Shown here piece by piece: positions 18,465-26,806 of a stretch of 64,000 bases of DNA. How positions within the stretch are numbered: the stretch's first letter is position 1; each line of letters starts with the position of its first letter. Source of the stretch: UBA12077 sp963665525 (GTDB lineage: Bacteria > Bacteroidota > Bacteroidia > Bacteroidales > UBA12077); contig OY762280.1 of the NCBI GenBank assembly GCA_963665525.1, forward strand, positions 2,170,001 to 2,234,000, in the 5' to 3' direction. The notes under the pieces were generated by a model. That model had not been told where the DNA came from, searched no databases, and saw only the letters and a list, made by a program, of their open reading frames with translations. The position numbers and the translations under genes are program-made.

Positions 18465-18503
18465 CTAATTAATCAATAAATTAAGCCAATTCATCTAATT
18501 AAT
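18465..18503. repeat. Direct repeat CTAATTAAT, 30-bp period
   Basis: CTAATTAAT occurs at 18465-18473 and 18495-18503, exactly 30 bp apart (about three helical turns). It lies in the leader region of the second sensor kinase gene. The surroundings are rich in TTAATTAA-like sequence. A tandem binding site on one DNA face is possible, but the low complexity makes chance plausible. Confidence 0.35.
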
Positions 18504-18566
18504 ATAACTATTTAGTTGATTATCTGCATTAAAATATATTTACTTAACAACTAATTACTGATTCCA

Positions 18567-20354
18567 ATGAAGTACTTATTACATAATATGGTTTATTCAA
18601 TATTAGTAATCTTATTTTTAATAAAAAGCACTTATCATACTTCTGCCAGCGAATTTACCGATACTACAACAGCAACAAAAGTAATATCTAATACCATTGA
18701 TACAAATCTTAATGAAAAAGAAATAATTTGGTTAAAACAACATCCCGTATTAACTGTAGGTAGTGATCCGAATTGGGCTCCATTTGAATTTCTTGATAAA
18801 AAAGGGAATTATCAAGGAATGATTATAGACTACTTAAAGTTAATCGAAAAAAAATTGAATATAAAATTTGAATATGTCCAGTATGAAACTTGGGAAGAAA
18901 TGTTTATAAAAGCAAAAAAACAAGAAATAGATTTACTCAGTAATATTACCCCAAGTTCTGAGAGATCTAACACATTAAACTTTACCTCACCATATATACA
19001 ATTGCCAATAAGTGTATTTGCGTTAGATGATAAAACATATATAAAAAATTTATCCGAATTATCAGGAAAGAAAGTTGCAGTAGTTTCAGGTTATATCACA
19101 CACGAAAAATTGAAAAGAGATTACCCTGAAATAAAAGTTATTCCAGTTAAAAATATTCAAGAAGGATTAAAGCAAGTAGATAAAAAGAAAGTAACGGCAT
19201 TTGTAGGAGGAATGGTTACTACCAGTTATTATATTTATGAAAAGGGTTATAAATCAATAAGAATAATTGGAGAAACACCATATCAATTTAATTTATGTAT
19301 GGGAGTTAGAAGAGATTGTCCAATACTTAGAGATATACTTCAGAAATCTCTTAATTCAATATCTAACTCGGAAAAAAATAACATTTATAATAATTGGATC
19401 ACATTAAAAGCTAAAAAGTTTGATTATTCTATTTTATGGAAAACATTAAGCCCTTTAATGATTCTTTTAATACTTTCTATGTATTGGAACAAAAAATTAA
19501 CATCAGAAATACGAAAGAGGAAAAAGGCACAGGAAATGCTTGATAAAGCATTTATAAAACTTAAAGACACTCAAACACATCTAATTCAAACAGAAAAAAT
19601 GGCTTCAATAGGATTATTAACAGCAGGTATTGCACATGAAATTAAGAACCCTATGAATTTTATATCTTTAGGTGTTGATGCTATAAAGGAAACAATTAAA
19701 TCAATTATTACAGTCGTAAATAAATATGATGATTATCTTTCTGAGTCTTTATTAAGTGATGTAAAAAAAATAGAAAAACTTAAGGAAGAATTAAAATTTA
19801 ATTATTTTAAAAATGAATCTTCTACCATTTTAAAACACATTGAAGATGGAATTGACAGAATTAATGAAATTACAAGTAGTTTAAATTCTTTTTCTCGTAT
19901 TGCTAACAATGAAAAAACTCTATCAGATATTAATGAAGGAATAGAATCTTCTCTTATTTTACTTAAAAATCAATATAAATATGATATAAAGATTGTAAAA
20001 AAGTTACATAAGTTACCTAAAATTAAATGCTTTTCTGGCAAACTAAATCAGGTATTTGTAAATATAATTGCAAATGCCATTCAGGCAATTGAAAAAAAAG
20101 GTACTATTTGGATTTCGTCTTTTCTTGAAAACAATTTTATCAAAATATCCATTCGGGATAATGGATGCGGTATTGAAAGAGATAAACTTGATAAAATATT
20201 TGAGTCATTTTACACAACAAAGCCAGATGGAAAAGGAACTGGACTTGGCCTTACAATTAGTAAAAATATTATAGATGAACACAAAGGTACCATTGACGTT
20301 TCATCAGAAATTGGAGAGGGAACAGAGTTTATCATTTCTATTCCAATAACATAG
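18567..20354 (+). CDS. Sensor histidine kinase, paralogue of the preceding gene
   Basis: A 595-residue kinase with the same plan as its upstream neighbour. It has an N-terminal membrane signal, a family-3 solute-binding domain (VGSDPNWAPFEF near 64-75), a transmembrane helix (about 289-307), H357 in LTAGIAHEIKNPMNFI, then N and G boxes (NIIANAIQAI, DNGCGI, GKGTGLGLTI). Both paralogues carry an unusually long helical stretch between the H box and the ATPase domain. The last 25 residues are almost identical between the pair, and so is the DNA there (20277-20320 versus 18269-18312, 43 of 44 bases). Tandem duplication followed by ligand-domain divergence is likely. No cognate response regulator is adjacent. 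Confidence 0.92.
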   Translation: MKYLLHNMVYSILVILFLIKSTYHTSASEFTDTTTATKVISNTIDTNLNEKEIIWLKQHPVLTVGSDPNWAPFEFLDKKGNYQGMIIDYLKLIEKKLNIKFEYVQYETWEEMFIKAKKQEIDLLSNITPSSERSNTLNFTSPYIQLPISVFALDDKTYIKNLSELSGKKVAVVSGYITHEKLKRDYPEIKVIPVKNIQEGLKQVDKKKVTAFVGGMVTTSYYIYEKGYKSIRIIGETPYQFNLCMGVRRDCPILRDILQKSLNSISNSEKNNIYNNWITLKAKKFDYSILWKTLSPLMILLILSMYWNKKLTSEIRKRKKAQEMLDKAFIKLKDTQTHLIQTEKMASIGLLTAGIAHEIKNPMNFISLGVDAIKETIKSIITVVNKYDDYLSESLLSDVKKIEKLKEELKFNYFKNESSTILKHIEDGIDRINEITSSLNSFSRIANNEKTLSDINEGIESSLILLKNQYKYDIKIVKKLHKLPKIKCFSGKLNQVFVNIIANAIQAIEKKGTIWISSFLENNFIKISIRDNGCGIERDKLDKIFESFYTTKPDGKGTGLGLTISKNIIDEHKGTIDVSSEIGEGTEFIISIPIT

Positions 20355-20395
20355 TTAAAAAAAACACTAATTCTTTGATAGATTTTACTTTTCTG

Positions 20396-20427
20396 TTGAC
20401 TAACATTTATCTGTTTTGTAACTTTTG
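20396..20427 (+). promoter_or_regulatory. Candidate promoter of the coiled-coil protein gene
   Basis: TTG (20396-20398), 20-bp spacer, then TAACTTTTG (20419-20427), near the TAnnTTTG consensus. It repeats the 14-bp string seen upstream of the second kinase gene. The expected start of transcription is about 40 nt before the ATG at 20474. Confidence 0.5.
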
Positions 20428-20473
20428 ACCACTAAAGAAAGTAAACAAACATAAAAAACTAATCCTATATCAC

Positions 20474-21040
20474 ATGAAAAAACATCTACTCCCATTTATT
20501 ACAATTTCGTTCTTATTATTATCAACATCACTATTTGCTCAAGATCCTGCTACAGAAAACTTAAGTAAAGACGAACTGAAACTTTTAAAACTTGAAGAAA
20601 AAGTTACAAGAATAGAAGCCAAAATTGTAGCAACAGAAGCCAAAATTGCCCAAGCTGATAGTTTAATTAACATAGGCTTCGAAATGGCAAATGAGGCAAA
20701 CAGTGAAATGAAAGTTATTGAAGGTGAAGAAAAAATATTCGTTAAAGAAAATAATTTAGAACGTAAAACTCTTTTGAAAAAATTAAAGAAAGCTGACGAA
20801 GAAGATGAAAAAGCATTCGAAACGGAATTAAAAACCTTGGAAAAAGAATACACCACTCAGCTTAAAGCTTTTGATAAGAGATTTTCTGCAGAAGAAAAGA
20901 AATTAACAAAAGCAAAATCAAATAACGATAAAGGAAAAGAAAAACTAAAACAATACAATCCTAAATTAAAAGAATATCAAAAACAATTAGAGCTTGCAAA
21001 AGAAGCTCTTGAAGAATTCAAAGCTGAAAAAGATATGTAA
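20474..21040 (+). CDS. Secreted coiled-coil protein, unknown function
   Basis: A 188-residue exported protein. The signal peptide is MKKHLLPFITISFLLLSTSLF with cleavage after the AQ pair. The mature part is almost entirely Lys/Glu/Ala-rich heptad-like sequence, predicting one or two long coiled coils and a periplasmic location. There are no cysteines or catalytic motifs. Its promoter resembles that of the preceding kinase gene, so it may belong to the same response. I do not recognise a family; a Skp-like or structural role is only a guess from composition. Confidence 0.7.
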   Translation: MKKHLLPFITISFLLLSTSLFAQDPATENLSKDELKLLKLEEKVTRIEAKIVATEAKIAQADSLINIGFEMANEANSEMKVIEGEEKIFVKENNLERKTLLKKLKKADEEDEKAFETELKTLEKEYTTQLKAFDKRFSAEEKKLTKAKSNNDKGKEKLKQYNPKLKEYQKQLELAKEALEEFKAEKDM

Positions 21041-21061
21041 TAACAATTCATAATATCATTG

Positions 21062-21087
21062 AGAGCCACTCTGAAAGTGGCTCTTTT
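21062..21087. terminator. Terminator between convergent genes
   Basis: Stem AGAGCCACT / AGTGGCTCT (9 bp) with a CTGAA loop followed by TTTT on the plus strand, just past the coiled-coil gene. The last base overlaps the stop codon of the convergent radical SAM gene. Confidence 0.8.
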
Positions 21088-21977
21088 CATTTATAATACA
21101 TCCGGACTTTAGGTAAACTATTCTCAGGAGTTAATTCTATGGCTTTTGAAAGCATATGAACTAATTTCTCTTGGTCTTTTGATAAGGTCCCTTCCAAAGG
21201 AAGGTTATTTGAAACATGATTACTTCTGTATATCACATTTTTTACATCAAGATTTTCTATAAATAGTTTCAATTCCTCGAATAGCTCTACAATGGTTTGT
21301 TGCTGATATTCTCCTTTAAACCTTTCTTTAAAATGCTCTAAACCATAAGGCATACTTAAAGTTAAAGTAGATAAAAACCTTGGATTTAATTTATTAATGA
21401 TCTCGGCAGATTTAATAGCATGATTTTCGGAATATTTCTTTCCTCCCAAACCATTAATAATCATAATCGAAGTATCAATGCCTGCATCGTGTGCTTTCCG
21501 AATACCTTCAACTGTTGAACTATATGTTTCTCCTTTGTTAATTAGTTTAAGTAGATGATCATCACCTGTTTCTATACCAATATAAAGTAATTTTAACCCA
21601 AGGTTTCTTAATTCTTTTAAGTCTGTTTCCGATTTCGAAAGAATATCTTTTGGTAATGCATAGGACGAAATACGTTGTATTCTCCCAAACTGATGATTTA
21701 TTTCTTGTAATATTGGAATTAATTTATTTGCAGATAAAACAAAAGCATCTCCATCAGCAAGAAAAATTTTCTTTACCCCTTTATATGCAAGAGCTAAAGT
21801 TTGTATTTCCGATTTTAGCTCATTAAAATCACGCACCTTAAATTTTTTAGAAGTATACATTTCACAAAAAGCACATTGATTCCACGAACAACCTAAAGTA
21901 GCTTGTATAATAGCAGACCTTGCTTCTGCCGGCGGACGAAAAACCGGCTCATCATATTCTATGGGAGTAAAAAATAT
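21087..21977 (-). CDS. Radical SAM protein with a non-ATG (ATA?) start
   Basis: The annotatable ATG at 21860 (MYTSKKF) would start inside the domain, because the frame continues upstream without a stop. It includes the iron-sulphur motif GCSWNQCAFCEMYT, whose cysteines (CX4CX2C) bind the catalytic [4Fe-4S] cluster, and a family-typical RPPAEA segment. The open frame begins after an in-frame TGA, and the only start-like codon at the expected place is ATA at 21977-21975. That ATA overlaps the TAA stop of the upstream gene as TAATA, exactly where TAATG would be expected. The resulting protein has 296 residues. Downstream features (ADGDAFVL, IGIETGDD, INGLGG) fit the radical SAM barrel. Its substrate is unknown, and it is coupled to a ureohydrolase. 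Confidence 0.75.
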   Translation of the reverse strand: MFFTPIEYDEPVFRPPAEARSAIIQATLGCSWNQCAFCEMYTSKKFKVRDFNELKSEIQTLALAYKGVKKIFLADGDAFVLSANKLIPILQEINHQFGRIQRISSYALPKDILSKSETDLKELRNLGLKLLYIGIETGDDHLLKLINKGETYSSTVEGIRKAHDAGIDTSIMIINGLGGKKYSENHAIKSAEIINKLNPRFLSTLTLSMPYGLEHFKERFKGEYQQQTIVELFEELKLFIENLDVKNVIYRSNHVSNNLPLEGTLSKDQEKLVHMLSKAIELTPENSLPKVRMYYK

Positions 21978-22987
21978 TAATCTCTTATTTCATTTACACT
22001 ATTAATCACTGCATATAAAATAATGGCAGCTAATTTTGCGGATTTATTATCGGAATCAAATCGTGGAGATACTTCTGCTATATCGAAACTAATCACCTTC
22101 TTCGATTTAATAATGGGTTTAAGGTAATTTAGTACCACTTCAGGATTTAATCCAAAAGGCTGTATGGATGAAACCCCTGGAGCATATGCCGAATTAAAAA
22201 CATCACTACATATTGTAATATAAATATGATCGTTATTTGATATAAACTCATTAACATCATCCATATTCATTTGATAATTAGAATCCACCATATCTTTTTC
22301 TAAAATATACTTTGCTCCCAAAGAATCTGCTCTTTTAAATAAACTTATGGTGTTACCATAGGTTTGAATTCCTAAGCAGAAATAATTAAAATCTATATTT
22401 TCAGCAGTACATTCATCTACTATCTGCGAAAACATGGTTCCCGAAGATCCTTGTTTCTGATATGGTCTTAAATCAAAATGAGCATCAAAATTAATAATCC
22501 CAATAGATGATTTTTTATCAATATGCTTTGCTATACCATTATAATGCCCCAATGCAATTTCATGACCTCCACCTAAAACCAGAGGAAACAATTGATGATC
22601 CAGAATTTCTTTAACAGCATATTCCAATTGCTGTTGGGCGTGTTCTAAATTATGATCAGTACAATAAATATCGCCTGCATCATAAATAACAGCTTTATTT
22701 CTAAAACTTACGGGCAGGTTTGCAAACTCTTTTCGGATATACTCAGGACCTTTTGCTGCACCTGGTCTTCCAAGATTTCTTTCCACACCCTCATCACTAC
22801 AAAAACCCAAAATGCAATAATTAACTTTTGATAAATCAAATTTTGTTTCCTTAATCTCTCTTAGATCTATCAACTGAATTACCTGATGCATTCTAAAAGA
22901 ATCCGGGTCATTTGAATCATCAATCCTTCCGGTCCAAATATCCGACGGGCATTTTGTATAATTCCGAGATAAAATATCTTTCAACAT
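21977..22987 (-). CDS. Ureohydrolase, formimidoylglutamase-like
   Basis: A 336-residue arginase/agmatinase-fold enzyme. The binuclear manganese motifs are visible: GGGHEIALGHYNG, NFDAHFDLRP and SFDIAEVSPRFD. The GGGHEIA variant and the DIAEVSP replacement of the usual DxDxxDP point to formimidoylglutamase (HutG, histidine breakdown) rather than arginase or agmatinase. No other hut gene is in the window, so the substrate assignment is tentative. Its stop overlaps the likely start of the radical SAM gene by one base, and both are on the minus strand, indicating translational coupling. Confidence 0.8.
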   Translation of the reverse strand: MLKDILSRNYTKCPSDIWTGRIDDSNDPDSFRMHQVIQLIDLREIKETKFDLSKVNYCILGFCSDEGVERNLGRPGAAKGPEYIRKEFANLPVSFRNKAVIYDAGDIYCTDHNLEHAQQQLEYAVKEILDHQLFPLVLGGGHEIALGHYNGIAKHIDKKSSIGIINFDAHFDLRPYQKQGSSGTMFSQIVDECTAENIDFNYFCLGIQTYGNTISLFKRADSLGAKYILEKDMVDSNYQMNMDDVNEFISNNDHIYITICSDVFNSAYAPGVSSIQPFGLNPEVVLNYLKPIIKSKKVISFDIAEVSPRFDSDNKSAKLAAIILYAVINSVNEIRD

Positions 22988-23017
22988 CTCTTTAAAGTAA
23001 TTTACTAAATCTATATT

Positions 23018-23422
23018 TTATATATTCACTAAGTTTTCAAACTCATCGAAAGATACATCTAACTTAAGCAAAGAATAGGCTTTTTCAATGGTTGAACAAT
23101 ACTCTCGCCTGGCCCCCAATTTCTTAATATATAAATGAATAGCCACTGTACTCTTAGGGTTATCTATCAAATAAACAATTCTTTGTTGATTATCAATATG
23201 CTTATAATCTTCAAATAACTTTGCAAAATTAATAAAAGCCTCTGAAGTAAAATTTATCTCAACTCCTCGATAATCCATCAGGGTATAATGAACATCTATA
23301 AACCCTTCAGTTTCTAGTACTTTTCTTCCTATCTCAAGAAGTCTTTTAGCATCTTTAATTCCATGATTAATTTTAACAATCAAGAACTTATGATCTTGAT
23401 ATATTTTATATGTATAATCCAT
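23018..23422 (-). CDS. Small protein of unknown function, STAS-like size
   Basis: A 134-residue soluble protein starting MDYTYKIYQDHK at the ATG 23422. The frame stays open 36 codons further upstream, but that extension looks like untranslated AT-rich DNA. The pattern of alternating beta strands and helices, with MDYRGVEINFTSEAFINFAK in the middle, resembles small STAS/SpoIIAA-like proteins, though no diagnostic motif is present. It ends 30 bp upstream of the ureohydrolase gene and may head that operon. Confidence 0.55.
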   Translation of the reverse strand: MDYTYKIYQDHKFLIVKINHGIKDAKRLLEIGRKVLETEGFIDVHYTLMDYRGVEINFTSEAFINFAKLFEDYKHIDNQQRIVYLIDNPKSTVAIHLYIKKLGARREYCSTIEKAYSLLKLDVSFDEFENLVNI

Positions 23423-23636
23423 TGCTTTTTTTAATTCGGTATAAACAAATATAAATAAACTTATACCATAAAATTCATAAAACAGAGTGTTATTAAGAGT
23501 TATTTTTAAAATCCTTAAACATCTATTCATTTACAAATATTTAAAATGTTTTCAAATTCGATTAAACTATAACAGCCCTTTTGGCATCAAAGAATAGAAA
23601 TAGTAACTTAGTATTTTTGTAATTAAACTCTACAAC

Positions 23637-26600
23637 ATGAAAAAGTACACATTAACACTTCTGATTTTAAGCCTTATTTTTAGCTTTCAACTTGATGCAC
23701 AACAAGATTTAGCCTATTTCCTTACTGATCCAAGCTTATCGCCCGATGGAAAATCCATTGTTTTTGTTTACGAGAACGATATATGGCAAGTAAACTCTAA
23801 TGGAGGAGTTGCCACTCGTTTAACCGGAATGGATGGTGAAGAATCTAACCCTCATTTCTCACCCGATGGTCAATGGATTGCTTTTTCATCCAAACAAAAT
23901 GGAAATGCAGATATTTACATGATGCCTGTTCATGGTGGCGAAATTAAACAATTAACATTTCATAATGCCAACGATCTTGTGGATAGCTGGTCATGGGATT
24001 CTAAGACCATAAATTTTACTTCCGACAGATTTAATGTTATGGGGTCTTATAAAATTAATGTGAATGGAAGTACTCCAGAAAGATTATTTGGTGATAATTA
24101 CTTTAATAATGTTCATCATATTACAGAGATTCCTGAAAGTAATGGTTTCTATTTTACCGAGTCGTGGGAAAGTTTTATTTTTCCTCATCGTAAAAGATAT
24201 AAAGGAGACCATAACCCGGATATAAAATATTTTAATACCACTACAAAAGAATATAAAAAGCTTACTGATTATAATGGTAAGGATCTTTGGCCTACGGTTG
24301 ATCAAGACGGAAATTTATATATTGCTTCTGATGAATTTAATGATGTATATAACTTATACATCCTAAATGAAGGAATAAAAAAACGACTTACTGATTTTAA
24401 TACAGCAATTGGTCGCCCCCAGGTTAGTGCTAATGGTGAGAAGGTTGTATTTACCAAAGATTACCAGGTATTTGTATATGATGTAGCTTCGCAAAACACC
24501 ACCAAACCTGAAATTAAAATATATAAGAACGAAACACTAACTACCAATCAAGCATTTAAAACCCAAGGTGAGATTTCCAACTTCGATGTTTCTCCTGATA
24601 ATAAAAAAATAGTGTTTGTTTCGAGAGGAAGACTTTTTGTATCTGATATAAAAGGCAAGTTTATTCGGGAAATGAATACCAATCCTTTAGAAAGAGTCAA
24701 AGAAGTAAAATGGTATGCCGATAATAAAACTATATTATATACTCGAACCAATAAAGGATGGACCAATCTATTTTCTATTGTTGCAAATGAAAATAAAACC
24801 GAAAAGCAATTAACCTTTGAAAATAAAACAGAAAGAGCAATTGAAGTTTCTCCAAATAGAGACAAAGCAGTATACATTAGCGGAAGTACAAATCTTAACA
24901 TCATTGATTTAAAAACAAATAAAATTGAAAATGTAGTTGAAGATGAATTCTGGTTTCGTGGAGATCAACCGGTGTTCTCTCCTGATGGAAATTTTATAGC
25001 GTTTACTGCTTTTAGAATTTTTGAACCTGATGTTTTAGTTTATGATCTTAAACTAAAAAGAACGTTTAATATTACAAATACAGGGGTTCCTGAGAATGAC
25101 CCATACTGGTCGCCAGATGGTAAATATTTATACATCTCTGCAGCAAGATATTTCCCAGGGTATCCAAGAGGTGAAGGAGAAAATAAAATTTACCGTATTC
25201 CTCTTTATCGATTTACCAGTGAATTTAAATCGGACGAATACGATGATCTTTTTATTAAAGAAAAGAAAAAGGATACTGTGATTGATATTAAATTTGAACT
25301 GAAAAATATCTCTGAACGCTGGGAAGCATTTATTTCTGAAGGTGGTATACAAGCTTATCCTCATGTATTTAAAGACAAGGATAAAAATCTCCTTTTTACC
25401 AATATCTATTTCGAAGGTAATAAATCAGGTATTTACAAAACAGTATTTGAACCATTTGAGAATAAGAAAACTGAAAAGATCGCCGATAAAACATTTGATC
25501 AAATGGTAAAAGCAAAAGACGATTATTATGCTTTGGTTGGAGGCGATATTCATACCATAGACGTATCAGGAAATAAAATTGAAAAAATTAAGATTGAACA
25601 CAATTTCAATAAGAACTTACACAATGAGTTTAACCAGATGTTCTATGAAAACTGGGCTGCATTAGCAGAAAATTTTTACGATATCCATTACCATGGTGCA
25701 GATTGGCTTGCAATAAAGGCTCAGTACGAAACTTATTTACCTTATGTTAGAAATCGGGAAAATTTAAAAACGCTTCAAGTCGATATGTTGGGCGAATTAA
25801 ATGCATCACACCTTGATTTCAGAACCAGTGGCGATGAGCAAAAAACATTCTACAACCAAACAACTTTAGCTACAGGTATTATTTTCGAAAACGAAAATCC
25901 GTATAAAGTAAAACGATTTGTACAGCACTCTCCGATTGATATTTTAGATAATCCTATTGTTCCTGGAGATGAGTTAATAGCTGTAAATGAAGTTTCTGTA
26001 GATAAAACTCAAAACAGAAATATGTATTTTATAACAACAGAAATGCATCACGAAATTAAACTAACATTTAAAAGAGATAAAAGCATTTTTGATGTAAAAA
26101 TTCATCCTATAAAATCGAAAAAACTTAACACTTTACTTTATGATGAGTGGATAGCAAGCAAACAAGAAATTGTTGATAAGGCTTCAAGCAATCGTATTGC
26201 ATATGTATATATGAAAAATATGGGAACCGGTAGTTTAGAAGATTTCTTAATCGATATGACAACTGAAGCTTATCAAAAAGATGCTTTAATCCTGGATTTA
26301 AGATATAATCGTGGAGGAAATGTTCACGACGATGTATTACAACTATTATCACAAAAAAAATACCTAAACTGGAAATACCGTAATGGTAAACTATCGCCTC
26401 AACCTCATTTTACACCAGCTGACAAACCTATTGTTTTATTAATTAATGAACACTCTTTAAGTGATGCAGAAATGACTGCAGAAGGTTTTAAGCAGCTTAA
26501 TTTAGGAACCATAATTGGAACCGAAACCTATCGCTGGATTATATTTACATCGGCACGAATGATGGTGGATGGATCGTATACTCGTTTACCTTCCTGGGGT

Positions 26601-26744
26601 TGTTATACCCTCGATGGCGAAGATTTGGAAATGACTGGTGTTGCTCCAGATATTTATGTTAAAAATACATTTATGGATCGTTTAAATGGAACTGATCCGC
26701 AATTAGAAAAAGCAATACAAGAAATATTAAAAGAATTAAAATAG
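23637..26744 (+). CDS. Tricorn-like protease (beta-propeller, PDZ, S41 peptidase)
   Basis: A 1035-residue protein with a signal peptide (MKKYTLTLLILSLIFSF..., ending near DAQ). An N-terminal WD40-like propeller carries SPDGK repeats (DPSLSPDGKSIVFVY, FSPDGQWIAFSS, FSPDGNFIAF, WSPDGKYLYI). The tricorn core follows, with a candidate catalytic histidine in HYHGADW, a PDZ domain at about 740-820 and the C-terminal S41 domain. The nucleophile is S942 in NEHSLSDAEM, with D943 at the position that sets P1 preference in archaeal tricorn, and an acidic partner in DLEMTGVAPDI. A role in degrading peptides outside the cytoplasm is expected. It is monocistronic, with its own terminator. Confidence 0.92.
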   Translation: MKKYTLTLLILSLIFSFQLDAQQDLAYFLTDPSLSPDGKSIVFVYENDIWQVNSNGGVATRLTGMDGEESNPHFSPDGQWIAFSSKQNGNADIYMMPVHGGEIKQLTFHNANDLVDSWSWDSKTINFTSDRFNVMGSYKINVNGSTPERLFGDNYFNNVHHITEIPESNGFYFTESWESFIFPHRKRYKGDHNPDIKYFNTTTKEYKKLTDYNGKDLWPTVDQDGNLYIASDEFNDVYNLYILNEGIKKRLTDFNTAIGRPQVSANGEKVVFTKDYQVFVYDVASQNTTKPEIKIYKNETLTTNQAFKTQGEISNFDVSPDNKKIVFVSRGRLFVSDIKGKFIREMNTNPLERVKEVKWYADNKTILYTRTNKGWTNLFSIVANENKTEKQLTFENKTERAIEVSPNRDKAVYISGSTNLNIIDLKTNKIENVVEDEFWFRGDQPVFSPDGNFIAFTAFRIFEPDVLVYDLKLKRTFNITNTGVPENDPYWSPDGKYLYISAARYFPGYPRGEGENKIYRIPLYRFTSEFKSDEYDDLFIKEKKKDTVIDIKFELKNISERWEAFISEGGIQAYPHVFKDKDKNLLFTNIYFEGNKSGIYKTVFEPFENKKTEKIADKTFDQMVKAKDDYYALVGGDIHTIDVSGNKIEKIKIEHNFNKNLHNEFNQMFYENWAALAENFYDIHYHGADWLAIKAQYETYLPYVRNRENLKTLQVDMLGELNASHLDFRTSGDEQKTFYNQTTLATGIIFENENPYKVKRFVQHSPIDILDNPIVPGDELIAVNEVSVDKTQNRNMYFITTEMHHEIKLTFKRDKSIFDVKIHPIKSKKLNTLLYDEWIASKQEIVDKASSNRIAYVYMKNMGTGSLEDFLIDMTTEAYQKDALILDLRYNRGGNVHDDVLQLLSQKKYLNWKYRNGKLSPQPHFTPADKPIVLLINEHSLSDAEMTAEGFKQLNLGTIIGTETYRWIIFTSARMMVDGSYTRLPSWGCYTLDGEDLEMTGVAPDIYVKNTFMDRLNGTDPQLEKAIQEILKELK

Positions 26745-26764
26745 AATCTAAAAATTGTATTTTT

Positions 26765-26789
26765 ATCCGGCCATTGTGCCGGATTTTTT
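26765..26789 (+). terminator. Terminator of the tricorn gene
   Basis: Stem ATCCGGC / GCCGGAT with a CATTGT loop, followed by six T. It begins 21 bp after the tricorn stop. Confidence 0.85.
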
Positions 26790-26806
26790 ATTTATAACAA
26801 TTCAAA

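Noticed and set aside
21087..21860. Radical SAM gene starting at the ATG of MYTSKKF
   Set aside because: This start omits the CX4CX2C cluster motif that lies in the same open frame just upstream.
23018..23530. 170-residue version of the small protein
   Set aside because: The first 36 residues are poor coding sequence; ATG 23422 gives a compact domain.
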